From: Roseovarius pelagicus
GTDB lineage: Bacteria; Pseudomonadota; Alphaproteobacteria; Rhodobacterales; Rhodobacteraceae
NCBI RefSeq assembly: GCF_025639885.1
Contig: NZ_CP106738.1
Span: 1,612,001-1,676,000 of the forward strand
DNA length: 64,000 nucleotides
Reading direction: 5' to 3'
Shown: piece after piece, positions 36,323-46,392 of the stretch
Numbering within the stretch: the first letter of the stretch is position 1
Layout: every line of letters starts with the position of its first letter
Translations under genes and position numbers: made by a program
Notes under the pieces: model-generated
What the model was told of the DNA's origin: nothing
The model's database searches: none
What the model saw: only the letters and a program-made list of their open reading frames with translations

Positions 36323-37186
36323 ATGAAGAAACGTGACATGAACCGCGATTGGATCGCCACCGCACGCACGCTGTCAGAGGCGTTGCCCTATCTACAACGC
36401 TATGACGATGCCATCGTCGTGATCAAATTCGGTGGTCACGCGATGGGTGACGACGACGCCATGGAGACGTTTGCACGCGATATCGTGCTGATGCGTCAGG
36501 TTGGCGTAAACCCGGTGATCGTCCACGGTGGCGGCCCGATGATAAACGAGATGCTGGACAAGCTGGCCATCAAGTCAGAATTCGTCAATGGCAAACGCGT
36601 GACCGATGCCGCAACGATGGAAGTCGTCGAAATGGTGCTCTCGGGTCGCGTCAATAAACGCATCGTACAGGCAATCAACGCCCAAGGTGGCCGTGCTGTA
36701 GGGCTGTCGGGCAAGGACGCGAATCTGGTAATGTGCGATCCGGCCGATCCGGCACTTGGCTTCGTCGGCGCGCCCAACCGGATTGATCCGGGTATTCTGC
36801 ACACCTTGTTCCGCGACGATGCAATTCCGGTCATTGCCCCTTTGGGGGCGGGCGACAATGGCGAAACGTTCAACATCAACGGCGACACGATGGCTGGCGC
36901 GATTGCTGCCGCGCTCAAGGCCGATCGCCTGCTGCTGCTCACGGATGTGGACGGCGTGCGCGATGCCTCTGGTGAGGTGGTGACGGAACTGACCGCTGAT
37001 CAGATCCGCGCTATGACGACAGATGGCACCATAGCGGGCGGTATGATCCCCAAAACGGAAACAGCGCTGGCGGCCATTGAAGGTGGGGTTCGTGCCGTGG
37101 TCATTCTGGACGGGCGCGCGCCCAATGCGCCCCTGTTGGAATTGTTCACCGATCACGGGGCCGGCTCGATCATTCGCAGGGGATAG
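36323..37186 (+). CDS. argB: Acetylglutamate kinase
   Basis: 287 residues from ATG 36323 (GAGGGA 6 bases upstream); an upstream in-frame ATG at 36278 has no such site. Amino-acid kinase family: phosphate-binding KFGGHAM near the N-terminus, VHGGGP (substrate loop), and the C-terminal GGMIPK and GGVRAVVI segments. It phosphorylates N-acetyl-L-glutamate, the second step of arginine synthesis, in the cytoplasm. The N-terminal helix before the kinase core ([19 protein letters not shown]) is as in arginine-sensitive hexameric enzymes, so feedback inhibition by arginine is likely. Confidence 0.96.
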   Translation: MKKRDMNRDWIATARTLSEALPYLQRYDDAIVVIKFGGHAMGDDDAMETFARDIVLMRQVGVNPVIVHGGGPMINEMLDKLAIKSEFVNGKRVTDAATMEVVEMVLSGRVNKRIVQAINAQGGRAVGLSGKDANLVMCDPADPALGFVGAPNRIDPGILHTLFRDDAIPVIAPLGAGDNGETFNINGDTMAGAIAAALKADRLLLLTDVDGVRDASGEVVTELTADQIRAMTTDGTIAGGMIPKTETALAAIEGGVRAVVILDGRAPNAPLLELFTDHGAGSIIRRG

Positions 37187-37222
37187 GCTTGCGCGCCCGC
37201 CTGTTTCCCGTAGTTTCACCTG

Positions 37223-38018
37223 ATGGAACACGAAGCGATCATCCGGCTCGGCATTTTCCTCGGGCTTTTCGCGCTATTTGCCACGCTGGAGGCACGCGCA
37301 CCGCGTCGCTCACGCACCCAGCCGCGTAGCACGCGCTGGGTCACGAACTGGGGCATCACCGTCCTGAACACGCTTACCCTGCGCGCGCTTGCGTTCGGGT
37401 TGCCGCTTCTGGCGGTCGGGGCCTGCAGTTGATGCACAAATGCAGGGATGGGGTTTGATGAACACTATCCACCTGCCGGGATGGCTGGGCGTGATCCTGA
37501 CGGTGCTCATCTTTGATTTCGCAATCTGGGCGCAACACCTGATCACCCATAAGGTGCCCATTCTGTGGCGTCTGCACCGGGTGCATCACGCAGATCGCGA
37601 CATTGACGTGACAACCGCGATCCGGTTTCACCCGGTCGAGATCGCATTGTCGATGCTGTTGAAGATCGGGCTGGTCTATCTGCTGGGTCCGCCAGCCATC
37701 GGTGTCATCGCGTTCGAGATTATCCTGAATGGCACTGCCATGTTCAACCACGCCAATCTACGCTTGCCTCTCTGGCTCGACACGGTGCTGCGCTACGTGC
37801 TGGTGACACCAGACATGCACCGGGTCCACCATTCGGACATTCGCGCCGAACATGACAGCAATTATGGCTTTGCCCTTTCAATCTGGGACCGGATGTTCGG
37901 CACCTATATACCGCAGCCCGCAGCCGGGCATGACGGCATGACCATCGGGCTGCAATGGCAAGATGACCGACCATCAAAACTGGGGTGGAGCTTATGGCTG
38001 CCGTTTCGCAAGAATTAA
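37223..38018 (+). pseudogene. Sterol desaturase/fatty acid hydroxylase family protein, interrupted by a +1 frameshift
   Basis: The N-terminal frame (37223-37432) covers the first helices and ends VGACS-stop; the other frame, entering at about 37425, continues AVDAQMQGWGLMN to the end at 38018. Removing T37424 (GCC-T-GCAG) joins them into a 264-residue protein of normal family length. The membrane di-iron His motifs all lie in the second frame: HLITH, HRVHHAD, NHANL and HRVHHSD. Family members hydroxylate or desaturate lipids at the membrane. The insertion looks like the one in yidC (a T between C and G), so a consensus error is suspected. The ferredoxin-like gene starts 25 bases before the stop. 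Confidence 0.8.
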
Positions 38019-38659
38019 CCTATGACAGCATCGCCTCTGCCGCTGACGCAGAGTGCCTCAGCATCATGGGAGGGCTGTACGAGGATGGTGGCACCCTGAT
38101 CTTGCTGGGTCCCGGTACAGGGTTTTGGCCGCATTTCCGCACCAGCCCGGAAATGCAGGATGGCGCGCCCCACCCTGTGGACCGGTGGTCTACCCGCGTA
38201 TTGGGGGCATTGGCCGACACGCTAAATGCCGAGGCGATCTTTCCCTTTGGCGGCCCGCCCTATCAACCGTTCCTGCGATGGGCGATGGCGACTGGACGTG
38301 CATGGCAAAGCCCGGCAGGCATGTTGGTGCATGATGAGGCCGGATTGATGGTATCCTATCGCGGCGCGTTGCGCTGGGACGCAACGATCGCGCTGTCTGC
38401 TCCCCCCGATGCGCCGCCCTGCGTCACCTGCGACGGTCAGCCCTGCATGACGGCCTGCCCGGTCGATGCGCTCAGCGCCGAAACCGGCTATGACGTGGCA
38501 GCGTGCCATGCATATCTGGACACGGAGGCCGGGCAGGATTGCATGACACAGGGATGCCGCGCGCGGCGCGCCTGCCCTGTCAGTCAGCGATTTGACCGTG
38601 CGCCGGAGCAATCTGCTCTGCATATGCAAAGCTTCCACCCTGTAGGACGCCCGACCTGA
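37994..38659 (+). CDS. Ferredoxin-like 4Fe-4S protein
   Basis: 221 residues from ATG 37994, overlapping the end of the desaturase-family gene by 25 bases. The N-terminal 130 residues have no motif I recognise (an alpha/beta part including GGLYEDGGTLILLGPG). The C-terminal part carries cysteine clusters C-V-T-C-x4-C-x3-C-P (CVTCDGQPCMTACPV), then further Cys residues ending CRARRACPVS, matching ligands for iron-sulfur clusters. A redox partner role for the neighbouring membrane oxygenase is plausible but unproven. Cytoplasmic; no signal peptide. Confidence 0.75.
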   Translation: MAAVSQELTYDSIASAADAECLSIMGGLYEDGGTLILLGPGTGFWPHFRTSPEMQDGAPHPVDRWSTRVLGALADTLNAEAIFPFGGPPYQPFLRWAMATGRAWQSPAGMLVHDEAGLMVSYRGALRWDATIALSAPPDAPPCVTCDGQPCMTACPVDALSAETGYDVAACHAYLDTEAGQDCMTQGCRARRACPVSQRFDRAPEQSALHMQSFHPVGRPT

Positions 38660-38776
38660 CCAGATACACAGTGTTTCGCAAAATCCCCGAAACATTCGTA
38701 TGGTATGGCAGTTTTTTAGAATATGCCTGTCGCAAGTATTTGACTGACTTTGTCGGAAAATTGCGAAAGAAAATAC

Positions 38777-39271
38777 ATGACCCGTCGCCTGATCCTGATT
38801 CGCCATGCCAAATCCAGCTGGGATGTACCGGTCCGAAACGACCACGCTCGCACGCTGAATGACCGCGGTCGCCGGGCCGCCACAGCCTTGGGCACATGGC
38901 TGCGAAGGGAAGGTTATGTGCCGGGCGCCATCCTCAGCTCTTCGTCGGAACGCACACGCGAAACGGCCGCCAGGTTGGGGTTTGATGTGCCGTCGGAATA
39001 CACGAATGCCCTCTATCATGCAGGCCCACGCAGGATGCGGGCAGCATTGAATGGTGCGACCGCATCCTGCGTGCTGATGCTGGGTCACAATCCGGGTATC
39101 GCCGAGTTCGCTGACTTGTTGGTAGACAAGCACCCCAACCACCCGCGTTTCCTCGACTATCCGACCGGCGCAACGCTGGTGGTGGATTTTCCGATCGAGA
39201 GTTGGGAGAAGGTCGAGCTTGGGACCGGGCACGTGGTCGACTTCGTCATACCGCGCGAACTGTCCGAATGA
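38777..39271 (+). CDS. SixA-type histidine phosphatase family protein
   Basis: 164 residues from ATG 38777. Catalytic R-H-A motif near the start (LILIRHAKSSW, His10), Arg and Glu of the fold (SSSERTRETA) and the second His in MLGHNPGIAE. It matches SixA-like short phosphoglycerate-mutase-fold phosphatases, which remove phosphate from phosphohistidine on signalling proteins. Single gene, followed by a strong hairpin shared with the convergent Aap operon. Its ribosome site is weak. Confidence 0.88.
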   Translation: MTRRLILIRHAKSSWDVPVRNDHARTLNDRGRRAATALGTWLRREGYVPGAILSSSSERTRETAARLGFDVPSEYTNALYHAGPRRMRAALNGATASCVLMLGHNPGIAEFADLLVDKHPNHPRFLDYPTGATLVVDFPIESWEKVELGTGHVVDFVIPRELSE

Positions 39272-39274
39272 GGT

Positions 39275-39306
39275 AGGGTGGGTTTGAAACCCACCCTGCG
39301 CTGGTT
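39275..39306. terminator. Bidirectional terminator between SixA and the Aap operon
   Basis: AGGGTGGG (39275-39282), 7-base TTTGAAA spacer (which can pair further), CCCACCCT (39290-39297), then a GCGCTGG spacer and five T. It sits between two convergent stop codons and can serve both strands. Confidence 0.7.
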
Positions 39307-39307
39307 T

Positions 39308-40075
39308 TTAATGTCCCAGAATTTGGCTCAGGAACAATTGCGTCCGATCTGATTGCGGATTGTTAAAGAACTCTTCCGGCTCGTTCTGTTCAACAATCTG
39401 CCCCTGATCCATAAAGATCACCCGGTTCGCCACCTGACGAGCAAAGCCCATCTCGTGCGTGACGCAGAGCATGGTCATGCCTTCTTCGGCCAACTCGATC
39501 ATGGTATCGAGAACCTCTTTGATCATCTCAGGGTCCAACGCCGACGTCGGCTCGTCAAAGAGCATGATACGCGGACGCATGCACAGCGACCGGGCGATTG
39601 CCACACGCTGTTGCTGACCACCCGACAACTGGCCGGGGTATTTCAACGCCTGATCCGGAATCTTGACCTTTTCAAGGAAATGCATCGCGGTTTCTTCGGC
39701 TTCTTTCTTGGGTGTCTTGCGTACCCAGATCGGAGCCAGCGTGCAGTTCTCCAGGATGGTCAAATGCGGAAACAGGTTGAAGTGTTGAAAGCACATGCCA
39801 ACTTCCGACCGGATCTTGTCGATATTTTTCAGGTCTGATGACAGAACCGTGCCATCGACTTCGATCCGACCTTTCTGGTGCTCTTCCAGCGCGTTGATGC
39901 ACCGGATCAGTGTCGATTTCCCCGAACCTGAAGGCCCGCAAATAACGATCCGTTCGCCCCGTTGTACCGTCAGGTCAATATCGCGCAAAACGTGGAATGT
40001 GCCGTACCATTTGTTCATTTTCTGGATCGAGATCGCGACCTCGTCCGAGACTTTCATTTGTGCAGCTTCAGCCAT
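39308..40075 (-). CDS. aapP: General L-amino acid ABC transporter ATP-binding protein
   Basis: 255 residues. Walker [12 protein letters not shown]-loop [10 protein letters not shown], signature [15 protein letters not shown], Walker [14 protein letters not shown] and switch CVTHEMG are complete. It is the last gene of the aapJQMP (bztABCD) operon, 14 bases after aapM. Supplies energy for uptake of several L-amino acids, chiefly acidic ones and their amides in Bzt systems. Confidence 0.95.
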   Translation of the reverse strand: MAEAAQMKVSDEVAISIQKMNKWYGTFHVLRDIDLTVQRGERIVICGPSGSGKSTLIRCINALEEHQKGRIEVDGTVLSSDLKNIDKIRSEVGMCFQHFNLFPHLTILENCTLAPIWVRKTPKKEAEETAMHFLEKVKIPDQALKYPGQLSGGQQQRVAIARSLCMRPRIMLFDEPTSALDPEMIKEVLDTMIELAEEGMTMLCVTHEMGFARQVANRVIFMDQGQIVEQNEPEEFFNNPQSDRTQLFLSQILGH

Positions 40076-40089
40076 ATCCGTGGCCTCCT

Positions 40090-41388
40090 TTAACGGTGAT
40101 CGGTGGCAAGACGACGCTCAAGCCACTGCGAGTATTGGGAAATGCCGTAGCATACGACAAAGAATAGAACGGCGGCGAAGCTGAACAGCTCCCAATAGAC
40201 ACCATTCCATTCGGTTGAGGCCAGGATCGGACCACGGATCATGCCGACGAGATCGAACATCGAAATCACCGAAACCAGTGTCGTGTCCTTGAACAGGCCG
40301 ACGGCCACGTTCACGATACCAGGGATCGAGATTTTCAACGCTTGCGGCAGAATGATCAGCCGCATTGCCTGCGGATAATCCAGCCCAAGCGAATCCGCCG
40401 CCTCGTATTGACCTGTTGGCAGAGCGGCGAGGCCGCCCCGGATCACTTCGGCGATATAGGCCGAGGCGAACATCGTGATCATAATAATCACCCGCAGGAT
40501 CAGGTCAAAGGTCGTGCCCGGTGGCAGGAAGTAAGCCAAGACCACGTTCGCCACGAACAGCAGTGTGATCAGCGGCACGCCGCGGATGAACTCGATGAAC
40601 ACCACGCAGATCCACTTGATCAGTGGCATCGACGATTGCCGCCCCAGCGCCAGCGCAATGCCGATCGGCAAGGACAACGATACGCAGACCACCCCAAGGA
40701 TCATGTTCAGCATGAAGCCACCCATATCCCGTGACTGCACCGCTTCCAGATAGGGCTGCTCGGGCGCAATCATCGGTGTGATGTACCCGGCCAACATCCA
40801 GACCACAGCCGCCGCAGCGATCCCGCCAAAGAAACCGGTAGCAAAGCTCTGCTTGCCAAACCGTTCAAAGACGACATAGCCCGCTGCGATCCCCAGCGCG
40901 ACAAAGACCGGTGACCAGATCGTGCCACCCCAGATCAGCCAGTAGGCCAGAAATGGATAGATCGCTGTAAAGATCAGCAGCTTGCGCGGCAGGTCAAAGA
41001 ACAGGACCGGCGCCGCAGCAAGAAACAGCAGCAAGAAGGCGATCCCCGGCCGCCAGTAGAACTCGGGCGGGTATTTGAACCCGAACAGCAACTGATGCCA
41101 CCGTTCCGTCAGAACCGAGAAACAGGCCGCCACTTGCCCCTGGAGGGTCTCGCGGCATTCCGCCAGACTGTCAGTGTTCCAGATGCCGTTCAGCACCCAA
41201 GGCAGCGTGCCTGACAAGAGTAGGTAAATCACGTAGAACGCCGCAACGGTCAGCAGGCTGTTGGCCCAGGTGGCAAACAGGTTTTGCCGCATCCAGCCGA
41301 CCACGCCCGCCTCAGAGGCTGGCGGAGGGGCCGGTGGCAGAGCCGTTTCGCGAACGAACGCGACCGTTTGTGCATGTGTATCGGACAT
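40090..41388 (-). CDS. aapM: General L-amino acid ABC transporter permease
   Basis: 432 residues, longer than most His/Glu permeases, with the extended N-terminal membrane domain seen in AapM/BztC. The C-terminal permease domain with the EAA loop ([20 protein letters not shown]) lies at about 345-365. Works as a heterodimer with AapQ, encoded 4 bases upstream. Confidence 0.93.
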   Translation of the reverse strand: MSDTHAQTVAFVRETALPPAPPPASEAGVVGWMRQNLFATWANSLLTVAAFYVIYLLLSGTLPWVLNGIWNTDSLAECRETLQGQVAACFSVLTERWHQLLFGFKYPPEFYWRPGIAFLLLFLAAAPVLFFDLPRKLLIFTAIYPFLAYWLIWGGTIWSPVFVALGIAAGYVVFERFGKQSFATGFFGGIAAAAVVWMLAGYITPMIAPEQPYLEAVQSRDMGGFMLNMILGVVCVSLSLPIGIALALGRQSSMPLIKWICVVFIEFIRGVPLITLLFVANVVLAYFLPPGTTFDLILRVIIMITMFASAYIAEVIRGGLAALPTGQYEAADSLGLDYPQAMRLIILPQALKISIPGIVNVAVGLFKDTTLVSVISMFDLVGMIRGPILASTEWNGVYWELFSFAAVLFFVVCYGISQYSQWLERRLATDHR

Positions 41389-41392
41389 GGCT

Positions 41393-42607
41393 CTAGCGCT
41401 CCTTCAGCTTAACAGCGTTGTTGTAGGTGTTCATAATCGCCGAGATGCCCAACGAAATGACGAGGTAGAAGAGCATCAGCAAAAGAACACACTCGATTGC
41501 CCGGCCCGTCTGGTTCAGCGTGATGCCGCCCAGCGTTGCCGTGATGTCGGCATACCCCACCGCAATCGCCAGCGAAGAGTTCTTGGTGATGTTCAGGTAT
41601 TGCGAAATCAGCGGCGGAATAATCACCCGCAGCGCCTGAGGCAGCACCACCAGATTCATGATCCGGCCCGGACGCAAGCCCAGCGCAGCTGCGGCTTCGG
41701 TCTGTCCTTTGCTCACAGCAAGAATACCCGCCCGAACATTCTCGGCGATAAAGGCACCGGTATAGACGGACAGGGCGACCCATAGCGCGATCAAAGGTGC
41801 GCCAATTTTCAGGCCCCCGCGAAAGTTGAAGCCCTTCAATTCAGGGTAATCCAGCGTGATTGGCTGCCCCATGATGAAAAACATCAGGATCGTCGGCACG
41901 AAAAGGATCGCCAGCGACGGCCACCCCATCGGCAGCAGCTTACCCGTGCTGAACAGCAGCTTCTTTGCATAGCGGCGATAGGCGAACACACCGATGATCG
42001 ACGCGACAAAGGTCAGCACAACAACGATCGATCCCGCGCCCCAGATCGGGGAAGGGATGTAGATACCACGGTTGGTAAAGGCAAAGCTGTCCAGCAGCAT
42101 CGTCGATTCGGGTGAATCCCCGCGGAACGCATTGGGCGCGGGTAACGATACGGTCATGATCGCATAGATGATCAGGATCCAGATCAGCACCGGGATGTTG
42201 CGAAAAATCTCGACATACCCGGACATGAGCTTGCGCACGAGCCAGTTGTTAGAAAGCCGCATGACACCGGCGAAAACGCCAAGGATCGTTGCAGTGATAC
42301 AGGCCAGAAACGCCACCAGCAGCGTGTTCAGGATACCGACCCAAGCCGCCTGCAAATGCGCGGATTGGCTGGTATAGCCGATCAGTGTCTGGTTGATGTC
42401 ATATCCGGCTGGATCACCAAGAAAGTCGTAGCTGATGTTCAGGCCTGCTGCGGCGAGGTTCGCCATCAGATTCGAAGCCAGATAGGCCACCGCAGATATC
42501 AATACGAGAAGTGCGATTGCCTGGAACGTCAGCGACCGGTACCGCGTGTCGTTGATCAGCATCGACAGACGGAACGACTCCTTGGGAGGGTCGGTGAGAG
42601 CGGTCAT
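41393..42607 (-). CDS. aapQ: General L-amino acid ABC transporter permease
   Basis: 404 residues, six to eight transmembrane helices. EAA loop GQTEAAAALGLRPGRIMNLV near residues 307-326. The long insertion between the first helices and the permease core, with a soluble region, is typical of AapQ/BztB. Forms the translocation pore with AapM. Confidence 0.93.
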   Translation of the reverse strand: MTALTDPPKESFRLSMLINDTRYRSLTFQAIALLVLISAVAYLASNLMANLAAAGLNISYDFLGDPAGYDINQTLIGYTSQSAHLQAAWVGILNTLLVAFLACITATILGVFAGVMRLSNNWLVRKLMSGYVEIFRNIPVLIWILIIYAIMTVSLPAPNAFRGDSPESTMLLDSFAFTNRGIYIPSPIWGAGSIVVVLTFVASIIGVFAYRRYAKKLLFSTGKLLPMGWPSLAILFVPTILMFFIMGQPITLDYPELKGFNFRGGLKIGAPLIALWVALSVYTGAFIAENVRAGILAVSKGQTEAAAALGLRPGRIMNLVVLPQALRVIIPPLISQYLNITKNSSLAIAVGYADITATLGGITLNQTGRAIECVLLLMLFYLVISLGISAIMNTYNNAVKLKER

Positions 42608-42690
42608 GTGAATGTATCCCCGTTTTCCGGCCCGTTGTTATTGTGGGTCAAACGCCCTGGGCCTGGATTATTCTAAGTCTTATGTGCGAA

Positions 42691-42712
42691 GGGCGCGGAC
42701 TGTGCCGCGCCC
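42691..42712 (-). terminator. Intercistronic hairpin between aapJ and aapQ
   Basis: Perfect 8-bp GC stem GGGCGCGG / CCGCGCCC with a 6-base loop, 18 bases after the aapJ stop and about 80 bases before aapQ. No T-run follows on the minus strand. Stems of this kind protect or partly terminate binding-protein mRNA so that more AapJ than permease is made. Confidence 0.6.
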
Positions 42713-42730
42713 CTCTTTGAAGTGCCGTTC

Positions 42731-43750
42731 TTAGCGGAACGGAGGTGTGTAGAGCAGACCGCCATCGGTCCACTGTGCGTTCAGACCACGCGCCAGACCA
42801 ATAGGAGTGTTCTCACCGATGTTCTTCTCGAACAGCTCACCGTAGTTGCCGCCAGCCATGATGGCTTTCTTGGCCCAGTCAGCATCAAGACCCAGCATTT
42901 CGCCAAGGTTGCCTTCGGTGCCCAGCAGACGGTTCACTTCGGGGCTGCTGCCTGCTTCCATCGACATTTCGCCGACATTGGCGCTTGTGACGCCCAGCTC
43001 TTCGGCTGCGATCAGTGCGTTCAGTGTCCAGCGCACAGTGTCAGCCCATTCGTTGTCGCCGTGGCGAACAAGCGGACCGAGCGGCTCTTTCGAGACGATT
43101 TCGGGCAGGATGACGTGATCTGCGGGGTTTTCGAACGCGGCGCGTGTCGCGGCCAGACCCGAAGCATCGGTGGTGTACGTGTCGCACGCACCGGCCAGAT
43201 ACTGTTGCTGACCTTCAGCATTGGTTTCAACCGGGACCGGTTCGTAGCTGATGTTGTTCTTGCGGAAGAAGTCCGCGAGGTTCAGCTCGGTAGTGGTGCC
43301 GGTCTGGATGCAGACGGTCGCGCCGTCCAGTTCCTTGGCCGAGCTGACGCCCAGTGCTTTGGGAACCATGAAGCCCTGACCATCGTAGTAGTTGATGCCG
43401 ACGAATTCGAACTTCAGGTCAACGTCACGGCTGAATGTCCAGGTCGTGTTACGTGCCAGCATGTCGATTTCACCCGACGCAAGCGCAGTAAAGCGTGTCT
43501 TGCCGGTGGTTGGAACGAATTCAACAGCGTTTGCATCACCCAGAACCGCAGCAGCAACCGCGCGGCAGACGCTTACGTCAAAGCCCTGCCAGACGCCGTT
43601 CGCATCGGGAGCCGCAAAGCCCACCAGACCCGTGGTAACGCCGCAGTTCAGCTTACCGCGTGCTTTGACATCGTCTTGCGTTCCCGCCGCGGCAACGCCA
43701 GCAGCAAGACCGGCGACGGTCAGCGCGCCAAGAAATACGGATTTTTTCAT
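42731..43750 (-). CDS. aapJ: General L-amino acid ABC transporter substrate-binding protein
   Basis: 339 residues from ATG 43750, which has GAAGAGG 5 bases upstream; the upstream in-frame codons are leader sequence. Signal peptide MKKSVFLGALTVAGLAAGVA ends near residue 23. Mature protein is a cluster 3 periplasmic amino-acid binding protein with the AapJ/BztA features GFDVSVCRAVAAAV and NTTWTFSRD. It captures amino acids for AapQMP. The leader contains a CCACCC / GGGTGG hairpin (43771-43790) that could influence expression. Confidence 0.95.
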   Translation of the reverse strand: MKKSVFLGALTVAGLAAGVAAAGTQDDVKARGKLNCGVTTGLVGFAAPDANGVWQGFDVSVCRAVAAAVLGDANAVEFVPTTGKTRFTALASGEIDMLARNTTWTFSRDVDLKFEFVGINYYDGQGFMVPKALGVSSAKELDGATVCIQTGTTTELNLADFFRKNNISYEPVPVETNAEGQQQYLAGACDTYTTDASGLAATRAAFENPADHVILPEIVSKEPLGPLVRHGDNEWADTVRWTLNALIAAEELGVTSANVGEMSMEAGSSPEVNRLLGTEGNLGEMLGLDADWAKKAIMAGGNYGELFEKNIGENTPIGLARGLNAQWTDGGLLYTPPFR

Positions 43751-43934
43751 GTTTACCTCTTCCTGATTGTCCACCCGTTGAGAAGGGTGGTTTACACGGC
43801 CCCGCAAACGAGGCCGGAGTGAAATGTAAGAGGGATTGTCCCCCTCAGCGGGGCTGAGTGTGGATGGATTCATTCTCAAAGGTCAAGGGCTGCATCACGA
43901 AAAATGCTGATTCCGCACATTGGTTGACCCGGCG

Positions 43935-44669
43935 TCAGCTTACCAGATGCCCGTGGTCTGCAACCCGGCTGAGATCAAAAAACCTCTTGGCGTGCAAAAA
44001 TGCCTCAGCCTTGCGTGCGGTTTGGGCGTTGGCATCGTCATCTTCGCCCCACAATTCGGTCTGCCAATCCTCGTCAATACGAGACAATTTCCACAATGTC
44101 TCAATTGGTTGCGATTCTCGCTGCGCCGCAAGCCCGATGATCAGCGACCCCGACAAACTGACCAAATCATGCAGCGCAGTCAGTGCGAAATTATCTTGCG
44201 CGTGCACTTCGGTACGCAATTTTTGCAGCATCTCCGGGTTTTGCGATTGATGCATCACCCCGGGATGTACCGCCAGACGCACATCAAGTTCCGAATCGGC
44301 CCACGCCAATAATGGGTCCCATCCAGCCGCCTGACGCGCCACCAGCTCTTGCGGCGAAGTCGCGCGATAGCATAGCAAATCGCTGTCACCATAGTCTGCG
44401 ATCATGTCCGCCACTGCGCCATGTTGCACGCCCACCTTCTCCAGCGCCGAATTGGCAGATCGTGTGACCGGCATCGTATTGGGGTTGATATGCTCTTCCT
44501 GCGCATCCCATTCGGCGGCAATCGCCTCTGCCATCGCGCGGGTCGGTACGATCAGTCGCAGCTTGCCCGGCGTGTTGACGGGCCGTGCATCCAGCGCCAC
44601 GCCGTAGCCGCCAACCTCGTCGGTTACCTGTGCCTTCTTCCAGAACCGTTTGGCCTTCCAATCGCTCAT
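43935..44669 (-). CDS. ATP12 family F1-ATPase assembly chaperone
   Basis: 244 residues from ATG 44669, overlapping the HAD-gene stop by ATGA and preceded by GGGAGG. ATP12 domain: WKAKRFWKKAQV near the start, VPTRAMAEAIAAEWDAQ, and the C-terminal region with WGEDDDA. In mitochondria ATP12 escorts the alpha subunit of F1; alphaproteobacterial homologues are presumed to do the same. Last gene of the crcB-rluC-HAD-ATP12 chain. Confidence 0.93.
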   Translation of the reverse strand: MSDWKAKRFWKKAQVTDEVGGYGVALDARPVNTPGKLRLIVPTRAMAEAIAAEWDAQEEHINPNTMPVTRSANSALEKVGVQHGAVADMIADYGDSDLLCYRATSPQELVARQAAGWDPLLAWADSELDVRLAVHPGVMHQSQNPEMLQKLRTEVHAQDNFALTALHDLVSLSGSLIIGLAAQRESQPIETLWKLSRIDEDWQTELWGEDDDANAQTARKAEAFLHAKRFFDLSRVADHGHLVS

Positions 44670-45349
44670 GTCGCGACCTCCCATAAGCTGTCCAGCGTGC
44701 GGGGCAGATCGGCAAAACGGTCGATCACCACATCCGCAGCCGCCAACGCGGAAACCGGGTGATAGCCCCAGCTGACGCCAATCGCCGCGACACCTGCCGC
44801 GCGCGCCATGTCCATGTCATAACTGGTATCGCCGATCATCACTGCGTCCCGTGCATCCACGCCGGTCTCGGCCAGTGCGGCTTCTATCATCGCCGGATGC
44901 GGTTTCGAGGGATGAAAATCCGCCACCTGCTGCGTCACAAACATGTGCATCAGCCCATGCCCCTCCAGCAGCTTGTCCAATCCACGCCGCGATTTCCCCG
45001 TTGCCACGCCCAGCAATGTCTCGGGTGTGGCATTCAACGTCTCCAGCGCGTCGCGGGCACCGGGGTACAGTGGAGAGGATTGCGCCGCACCTGCCTCTGC
45101 GCGCAGCGACATATAGGCGGCCTTGTATCCATCGACCATGCGCGCATGGATCGCCATGTCCAGATCGGGGGCCAGTCGCACCATCGCCACATCCAGCGAC
45201 AGCCCGACAATCCCCAAGATCGCCTCGCGGGGCGGAACCGGCGCGCCGACACCCTCGAATGCGCGTGTCATCGCACGGGTGATATCGTCCTGACTGTCCA
45301 CCAGCGTGCCGTCCACATCAAAGATGATCAGACGCAAAGGCCGCGTCAT
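44666..45349 (-). CDS. HAD-IA family hydrolase (phosphoglycolate phosphatase-like)
   Basis: 227 residues. HAD motif I DVDGTLVDS (nucleophile Asp near residue 11), motif II/III with TGKSRRGLDKLL and motif IV GDTSYDMDMARAAG. The cap domain is the alpha-helical C1 type, as in Gph. Substrate likely a small phosphoester such as 2-phosphoglycolate; other sugar phosphates possible. Overlaps its neighbours by 4 bases on both sides. Confidence 0.88.
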   Translation of the reverse strand: MTRPLRLIIFDVDGTLVDSQDDITRAMTRAFEGVGAPVPPREAILGIVGLSLDVAMVRLAPDLDMAIHARMVDGYKAAYMSLRAEAGAAQSSPLYPGARDALETLNATPETLLGVATGKSRRGLDKLLEGHGLMHMFVTQQVADFHPSKPHPAMIEAALAETGVDARDAVMIGDTSYDMDMARAAGVAAIGVSWGYHPVSALAAADVVIDRFADLPRTLDSLWEVAT

Positions 45350-46392
45350 ACTTCGTCCTCGTCGAATGGATCAATCGGCACATCCTTTGCCGACCATTGG
45401 AACATGTCCCAAGTATGCGCCATATGCGCGGGCATGGGCGCGGTCAGATGCAACATGTTCTTGGTAACCGGATGTTCGATGATCAGGCTGCGTGCGTGCA
45501 GATGCAGCTTTTTTGAAATATCGCCCCCCAGCTGCGCGCCCCAACCATCGCCCAGATTCTCCTGCCCCGAGCCACCATATTTGCCGTCGCCAACGATGGG
45601 GTGCCCCAGCTCGGCCATATGCGCCCGCAATTGGTGGGTGCGCCCGGTGATCGGCACCAGCGCCGTCCATGCGGTACGGCTGCCCGCCGCCTCCAATACG
45701 GCAAAATCGGTGGTGGCGTGTTTCGCGCCGGGCGTCGCCTCCACTTCACGTGGATGGATGCAGTGCATCTTTTCGCCCTCGCCCTTGGCACCATGCCCCG
45801 GCGCCTTGACCAGCCCGTACTTCACCGTGCCCATGCGCGGGGTCGGCACACCGGCAACGGCAGCCCAGTAAATCTTGCGCGTGTTACGATGACGAAAGGC
45901 AGCCGTCAGCCCCTTGGCCGCCTCACGGGTGCGCGCCAGAACCAGCACACCCGATGTATCCTTGTCCAGCCGATGCACCAGCCGCGGTTTTTCCTCCATG
46001 CCAAAGCGTAGCGCCTCGGACAGCCCATCAACATGGCGATGCTGCTTGGATCCGCCCTGCACCGGCAGGCCGGGCGGTTTGTTCAATGCGATCACGTGAT
46101 CGTCGCGATAGATAACACAGGCGCGGATCATCTTGGCATCCGCATCCGTGACATGCGCGCGGGCAAAGGCCGCAGCCTCGGCAGCGTCCGGTAGTGGCGG
46201 AATACGCACCGCCTGTCCGATTTCCAGCCGCGTGGCCGGTTTCACCCGGCCGCCATCGACGCGTAACTCACCTTTGCGGCACATTTTCTCAATGCGCCCT
46301 TGGCTCAGATGCGGAAACTGACGGCGCAGCCAGCGGTCCAGCCTCTGGTCGCCATCGTCGCTCGACACATGCAAAGTCTGTACACCACTCAT
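45346..46392 (-). CDS. RluC/RluD-family 23S rRNA pseudouridine synthase
   Basis: 348 residues from ATG 46392, whose first bases overlap the crcB stop (ATGA). AAGGAG lies 9 bases upstream; another ATG at 46398 sits too close. S4 RNA-binding domain at about 15-65 (RLDRWLRRQFPHLSQGRIEK), then the pseudouridine synthase core with the catalytic Asp in HRLDKDTSGVLVLA and the GRTHQLRAH motif. Converts uridines in 23S rRNA; RluC is more likely than RluD but target sites cannot be read from sequence. Confidence 0.9.
   Translation of the reverse strand: MSGVQTLHVSSDDGDQRLDRWLRRQFPHLSQGRIEKMCRKGELRVDGGRVKPATRLEIGQAVRIPPLPDAAEAAAFARAHVTDADAKMIRACVIYRDDHVIALNKPPGLPVQGGSKQHRHVDGLSEALRFGMEEKPRLVHRLDKDTSGVLVLARTREAAKGLTAAFRHRNTRKIYWAAVAGVPTPRMGTVKYGLVKAPGHGAKGEGEKMHCIHPREVEATPGAKHATTDFAVLEAAGSRTAWTALVPITGRTHQLRAHMAELGHPIVGDGKYGGSGQENLGDGWGAQLGGDISKKLHLHARSLIIEHPVTKNMLHLTAPMPAHMAHTWDMFQWSAKDVPIDPFDEDEV

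Noticed and set aside
38222..39232. 336-codon minus-strand open frame
   Set aside because: Covers the antisense of the ferredoxin-like and SixA genes; no motif, and both sense genes are clearly conserved families.
42722..43822. 366-codon plus-strand open frame
   Set aside because: Antisense to aapJ, whose signal peptide and binding-protein fold are certain.
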